Source: Propionibacteriaceae bacterium (lineage in GTDB: Bacteria > Actinomycetota > Actinomycetes > Propionibacteriales > Propionibacteriaceae). From it: a stretch of DNA of 19,940 bases. Both the position numbers and the translations under genes were made by a program. Below the pieces are notes generated by a model. It searched no databases. It saw only the letters and a list, made by a program, of their open reading frames with translations, and was not told the DNA's origin. Below, in pieces: positions 17,233 to 19,940 of this stretch; the first letter of the stretch is position 1, and each line of letters opens with the position of its first letter. The stretch covers positions 1 to 19,940 of the forward strand of contig JAGQUI010000011.1 in NCBI GenBank assembly GCA_020438595.1. The letters run 5' to 3'.

Positions 17233-18252
17233 ATGAAGCTGCAGGACTTCCCGCGTCACCCGCTCACCTTCGGGCCCAGCCCCGTGCACCACCTCGAACG
17301 GCTCAGCCGGCACCTCGGCGGTGCGCAGGTGTGGGCCAAGCGGGAGGACGTCAGCAGCGGTCTCGCCTTCGGCGGCAACAAGGTGCGCAAGCTGGAGTAC
17401 ATCGTCCCCGACGTCCTCGCCAGCGGGGCCGACACCCTGGTCTCGATCGGCGGCTACCAGTCGAACCACACCCGGCAGGTCGCCGCGGTCGCGGCCCACC
17501 TCGGCCTCAAGTGCCGGCTCGTCCAGGAGCACTGGGTGCCCTGGGAGGACCCGGTGAACGACCGGGTCGGGAACATCCTGCTGTCGCGGATGATGGGTGC
17601 GGACTCCCGGCTCGATCCGGCCGGCTTCGACATCGGCATCCGCGACTCGTGGAAGGACGCGCTCGCCGAGGTGGAGGCCGCCGGCGGGAAGCCCTACCCG
17701 ATCCCGGCCGGTGCGTCCGAGCACCGGCTCGGCGGGCTCGGGTTCGCGAACTGGGCGTTCGAGGTGGCCGAGCAGGAGGAGCAGCTCGGCGTCCGCTTCG
17801 ACACGATCGTCGTGTGCACGGTGACCGGCTCGACGCACGCGGGCATGATCGCCGGGTTCGCCGCGCTGGAGGACCTCACCGGGGTGAAGCGGCGCGTCCT
17901 CGGCATCGACGCGTCCGCCACCCTCGAACAGACCCGCGACCAGGTGGGACGCATCGCGCGGCACACCGCTGAGCTGATCGAGCTCGGACGCGACCTGCGC
18001 GACGACGAGATCACCGTGCTGGAGGGGTGGGCGGGCGACGCCTACGGCATCCCGGTCGACTCGACGATGGAGGCGATCCGGCTCGGCGCCCAGCTGGAGG
18101 CGATGATCACCGACCCGGTGTACGAGGGCAAGTCCCTGGCGGGCCTGGTCGACCTGGTCTCCTCCGGCGAGATCCCGCGCGACTCCACCGTCCTCTACGC
18201 CCACCTGGGCGGCCAGCCCGCGATCAACGCCTACCACCGGCTCTGGCCCTGA
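17233..18252 (+). CDS. acdS: 1-aminocyclopropane-1-carboxylate (ACC) deaminase
   Basis: This 339-residue PLP enzyme opens ACC, the plant ethylene precursor, to ammonia and 2-oxobutanoate. It follows the Pseudomonas AcdS sequence almost end to end: [22 protein letters not shown] with PLP lysine K50, [19 protein letters not shown] with S77, VTGSTHAGM and DPVYEGKS. All residues that separate true ACC deaminase from D-cysteine desulfhydrase are kept: Y271, Y297, E298 and L325, equivalent to Y268, Y294, E295 and L322. GAGAGGA precedes ATG. No Lrp-type acdR regulator adjoins it, and the gene is bracketed by two loci of the same palindromic repeat. A plant- or rhizosphere-associated life, or use of ACC as nitrogen source, is inferred. 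Confidence 0.93.
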   Translation: MKLQDFPRHPLTFGPSPVHHLERLSRHLGGAQVWAKREDVSSGLAFGGNKVRKLEYIVPDVLASGADTLVSIGGYQSNHTRQVAAVAAHLGLKCRLVQEHWVPWEDPVNDRVGNILLSRMMGADSRLDPAGFDIGIRDSWKDALAEVEAAGGKPYPIPAGASEHRLGGLGFANWAFEVAEQEEQLGVRFDTIVVCTVTGSTHAGMIAGFAALEDLTGVKRRVLGIDASATLEQTRDQVGRIARHTAELIELGRDLRDDEITVLEGWAGDAYGIPVDSTMEAIRLGAQLEAMITDPVYEGKSLAGLVDLVSSGEIPRDSTVLYAHLGGQPAINAYHRLWP

Positions 18253-18341
18253 ACCGGAAAGGAACCGTCCCCATTTCGCGTCGCGACGTGAATCGGGGAC
18301 GGTTCCTTTCCGGTTCACGGGGACGGTTCCTTTCCGGTTCA
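18250..18341. repeat. REP-like palindrome, locus C, with tandem right arm
   Basis: The left arm 18250-18272 and right arm 18295-18317 are perfect 23-nt reverse complements. The right arm is repeated exactly at 18319-18341, a 24-nt tandem period. Cores lie at 18260-18272, 18295-18307 and 18319-18331. The 22-nt spacer (18273-18294) is itself nearly palindromic around TCGCGA. Outer bases GAACCGG/CCGGTTC differ from loci A and B. The left arm starts exactly on the TGA of acdS. A stable terminator-like hairpin is expected after acdS; the extra arm allows two alternative pairings. Confidence 0.9.
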
Positions 18342-18362
18342 GTAGTTCCGCAGGTGCGGCAG

Positions 18363-18368
18363 TAGGCT
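18363..18368 (+). promoter_or_regulatory. -10-like TAGGCT box for a leaderless transcript
   Basis: TAGGCT ends 7 nt before the ATG at 18376, and there is no ribosome binding site between them. This arrangement, TAnnnT-N7-ATG, is the usual layout of leaderless actinobacterial genes and supports the chosen start. Confidence 0.45.
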
Positions 18369-18375
18369 GCGTTCC

Positions 18376-18780
18376 ATGACGCAGTTGCGGATCAGCAGGG
18401 CGGCGGCACTCATCGGGGTCAGCGACGACACCGTGCGGCGCTGGGTCGATGGCGGACGGCTCGCGATGAGCCTGGACTCCTCGAACCGGCAGGTGGTCGA
18501 CGGCGCCGACCTGGCCCGGATCGCGCAGGAGGAGGCCGCCGGCAGCAGGGACGCACTGGACGCCGGCGCCGGCGCGCGCAGCGCCCGCAACCACTTCACC
18601 GGACTGGTCACCAGGGTGCTCTCCGACCCGGTGATGTCCCAGGTCGAGCTGCAGTGCGGGCCGTTCCGGGTGGTCTCGCTGATCTCGACCGAGGCCGTCC
18701 GCGAACTCGGCCTCGAGCCCGGCTCGGTCGCGACCGCCGTGGTGAAGGCGACCAACGTGGCGGTCGAGGCGCGCCGGTGA
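18376..18780 (+). CDS. HTH-TOBE (Mop) molybdate-responsive regulator
   Basis: The 134-residue protein joins an excisionase/MerR-type helix-turn-helix (ISRAAALIGVSDDTVRRWVDGG, about 6-27, with a short wing NRQVVDGADL) to a C-terminal TOBE/Mop domain (SARNHFTGLVTRV to the end, 69-132) that binds molybdate or tungstate. It is a compact stand-in for ModE, with one rather than two Mop domains, so ligand binding would need a dimer. The gene overlaps modA by GTGA and thus most likely senses molybdate and controls the modAB operon it heads. The start is supported by the leaderless promoter pattern. The HTH-plus-single-TOBE architecture is known in actinobacterial mod loci. Confidence 0.85.
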   Translation: MTQLRISRAAALIGVSDDTVRRWVDGGRLAMSLDSSNRQVVDGADLARIAQEEAAGSRDALDAGAGARSARNHFTGLVTRVLSDPVMSQVELQCGPFRVVSLISTEAVRELGLEPGSVATAVVKATNVAVEARR

Positions 18781-19523
18781 CGGCCCGTGGCCTGGCCGCG
18801 ACGCTCGCGTCCGTCCTGCTGGTGGCCGCCGGGTGCGCGTCCCCGCAGGGCCGGCACCAGGAGCTGGTCGTGTACGCGGCCTCGTCCCTGAACTCCGTCC
18901 TCACCGAACTCGGCACCGAGTTCGGGGCCGACCACCCCGGCGTGGCCGTGAAGTTCTCCTTCGACGGCTCCGCCACCCTGGTCGACCAGCTCGCCGCCGG
19001 CGCGCCGGCCGACGTGCTCGCCACCGCCGACCGGCCGAACATGGCCAGGGCCGTCACGGCCGGCCTGGTCAGCGGCACCCCGCAGGTGTTCACCACCAAC
19101 GTGCTCACCCTGATCGTGCCGACCGGCAACCCCGCCGGCATCACCGGGCTGGACGCCTCCCTCGACGGCACCAAGCTGATCGTGTGCGCCGACGGCGTGC
19201 CGTGCGGGTCGGCCACGACGAAGCTGGCCGGAATCCTCGGCGTCACGCTGCACCCGGTCTCGGAGGAGACGAAGGTGACCGACGTGCGCGCCAAGGTCGA
19301 GACCGGGCAGGCGGACGCGGGCATCGTCTACACCACGGACGCGAAGGCCGCGGGCGACAAGGTGGAGGCGATCCCGATCCCGCGCGCCGACGAGGCCCGC
19401 AACGACTACCTGATCGGCGTGCCGGCCGCCGCCACGCAGCCCGACCTCGCCCGGGAGTTCATCGCGTTCGTCACCGGCGATCGCGGCCGGGAGGTGCTCG
19501 CTGCCGCCGGGTTCGGCGGGTGA
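18777..19523 (+). CDS. modA: molybdate ABC transporter substrate-binding lipoprotein
   Basis: This 248-residue extracellular binding protein captures molybdate or tungstate. GTG 18777 overlaps the regulator stop (GTGA) and gives a proper lipoprotein signal with lipobox VAAGC (C20). The open frame beyond it upstream is only a shadow. The ModA hallmarks are VYAASSLNSVL (32-42, oxyanion-binding serines), FSFDGSATLVDQL (60-72), GAPADVLATAD (75-85) and GQADAGIVYTTDA (177-189). The two cysteines at 137 and 143 (VCADGVPCG) are typical of actinobacterial members. modB follows after 4 nt. Confidence 0.93.
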   Translation: MTARGLAATLASVLLVAAGCASPQGRHQELVVYAASSLNSVLTELGTEFGADHPGVAVKFSFDGSATLVDQLAAGAPADVLATADRPNMARAVTAGLVSGTPQVFTTNVLTLIVPTGNPAGITGLDASLDGTKLIVCADGVPCGSATTKLAGILGVTLHPVSEETKVTDVRAKVETGQADAGIVYTTDAKAAGDKVEAIPIPRADEARNDYLIGVPAAATQPDLAREFIAFVTGDRGREVLAAAGFGG

Positions 19524-19527
19524 GGCC

Positions 19528-19940
19528 GTGATCCGTCCCGCACTGCCCCGCTGGGTCGCCGTCCCCGCCCTCGCGGCGGCGGTCTTCCTCGCCGTCCCGC
19601 TGCTGGCGGTGCTGGCGCGGGTGCCGTGGTCGCAGCTGCCCGCCCTGCTGGCCACCCCGTCGGCCACCGACGCCCTGTGGCTGAGCCTGCGCACCTGCAC
19701 GCTGACCACCCTGCTGTCGCTCGTGCTCGGCCTGCCGCTGGCGCTGGTGCTGTCCCGGGGCCGGGGCCGGTGGGCCGCGCTCGGACGGCTGCTGGCCACC
19801 GTGCCGATGGTGCTCCCGCCCGTGGTCGCCGGCCTGGCCCTGCTCGTGGCGCTGGGCCGGCGCTCCTGGCTGGGCGGCGCGCTGGCGTCCGCGGGCATCG
19901 ACCTGGCGTTCACCACCGCGGCCGTCGTGGTCGCGCAGAC
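19528..19940 (+). CDS. modB: molybdate ABC transporter permease, N-terminal part (runs off the window)
   Basis: GTG 19528, four bases after the modA stop, opens a frame that continues to the window edge (137 codons seen). It begins MIRPALPRWVAVPALAAAVF, with one helix at about 9-30. A segment ALWLSLRTCTLTTLLSLVLG and the ModB signature VPMVLPPVVAGLALL (about 91-105) follow, which identify the molybdate permease. The ATPase gene modC is expected next. The GGCGGGTGAGG just before the start is a possible ribosome binding site shared with the end of modA. Confidence 0.9.
   Translation, partial: MIRPALPRWVAVPALAAAVFLAVPLLAVLARVPWSQLPALLATPSATDALWLSLRTCTLTTLLSLVLGLPLALVLSRGRGRWAALGRLLATVPMVLPPVVAGLALLVALGRRSWLGGALASAGIDLAFTTAAVVVAQ

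Noticed and set aside
18250..18341. Short CRISPR-like array
   Set aside because: Only two direct copies with a single intervening base and no spacers; it is a palindromic repeat locus with a duplicated arm.
18342..18375. Moco/molybdate riboswitch before the mod operon
   Set aside because: Only about 34 nt remain between the repeat and the start codon, and the -10 box implies a leaderless message, leaving no room for an aptamer.

Overview
The window is very GC-rich, its genes overlap tightly (ATGA and GTGA junctions), and several starts sit 6-7 nt after a TAnnnT box, as in leaderless actinobacterial genes. With the Tat-type lipoprotein and the gene families present, this points to a free-living, probably soil- or plant-associated Actinomycetota chromosome. 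The genus cannot be named from the sequence.

Layout. 1-795: the tail of a RelE/ParE-like toxin gene, then a poorly conserved-looking stretch with one doubtful small membrane protein. 796-2592 (+): alkyl/aryl-sulfatase of the SdsA1 type, convergent with 2740-3453 (-), a phosphopantetheinyl-transferase-like protein whose catalytic Lys-Glu pair is missing. 3552-15529 (-): a single-direction run of eight genes, in transcription order GH2 beta-mannosidase, Opp-type binding lipoprotein, two permeases, two ATPases, GH1 beta-glucosidase and GH3 beta-glucosidase. 15827-16072 (-): orphan tatA. 16251-17129 (+): TolB/PD40 beta-propeller protein. 17233-18252 (+): ACC deaminase. 18376-19940 (+): HTH-TOBE molybdate-type regulator, modA and the start of modB.

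How it fits together. The glycosidases carry no export signals, so beta-linked manno-/gluco-oligosaccharides are probably made outside the cell by other enzymes, captured by the Tat-exported lipoprotein, imported through the Opp-type transporter and hydrolysed in the cytoplasm. A palindrome resembling LacI/CebR operators (16203-16216) lies in front of the propeller gene, and a weaker match (15634-15647) lies in front of the GH2 gene. This suggests one sugar-responsive repressor, encoded outside the window, controls both.

The most unusual non-coding signal is a family of REP-like palindromes sharing the core AGGAACCGTCCCC. Seven core copies lie at three loci, each placed directly at a stop codon, and two of the loci bracket the ACC deaminase gene. 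Their flanking stems differ between loci but pair within each locus. No protein system in the window looks entirely new. The strongest leads are this repeat family, the catalytically degenerate PPTase homologue, and the proposed sugar-import regulon with its tatA and propeller neighbours.
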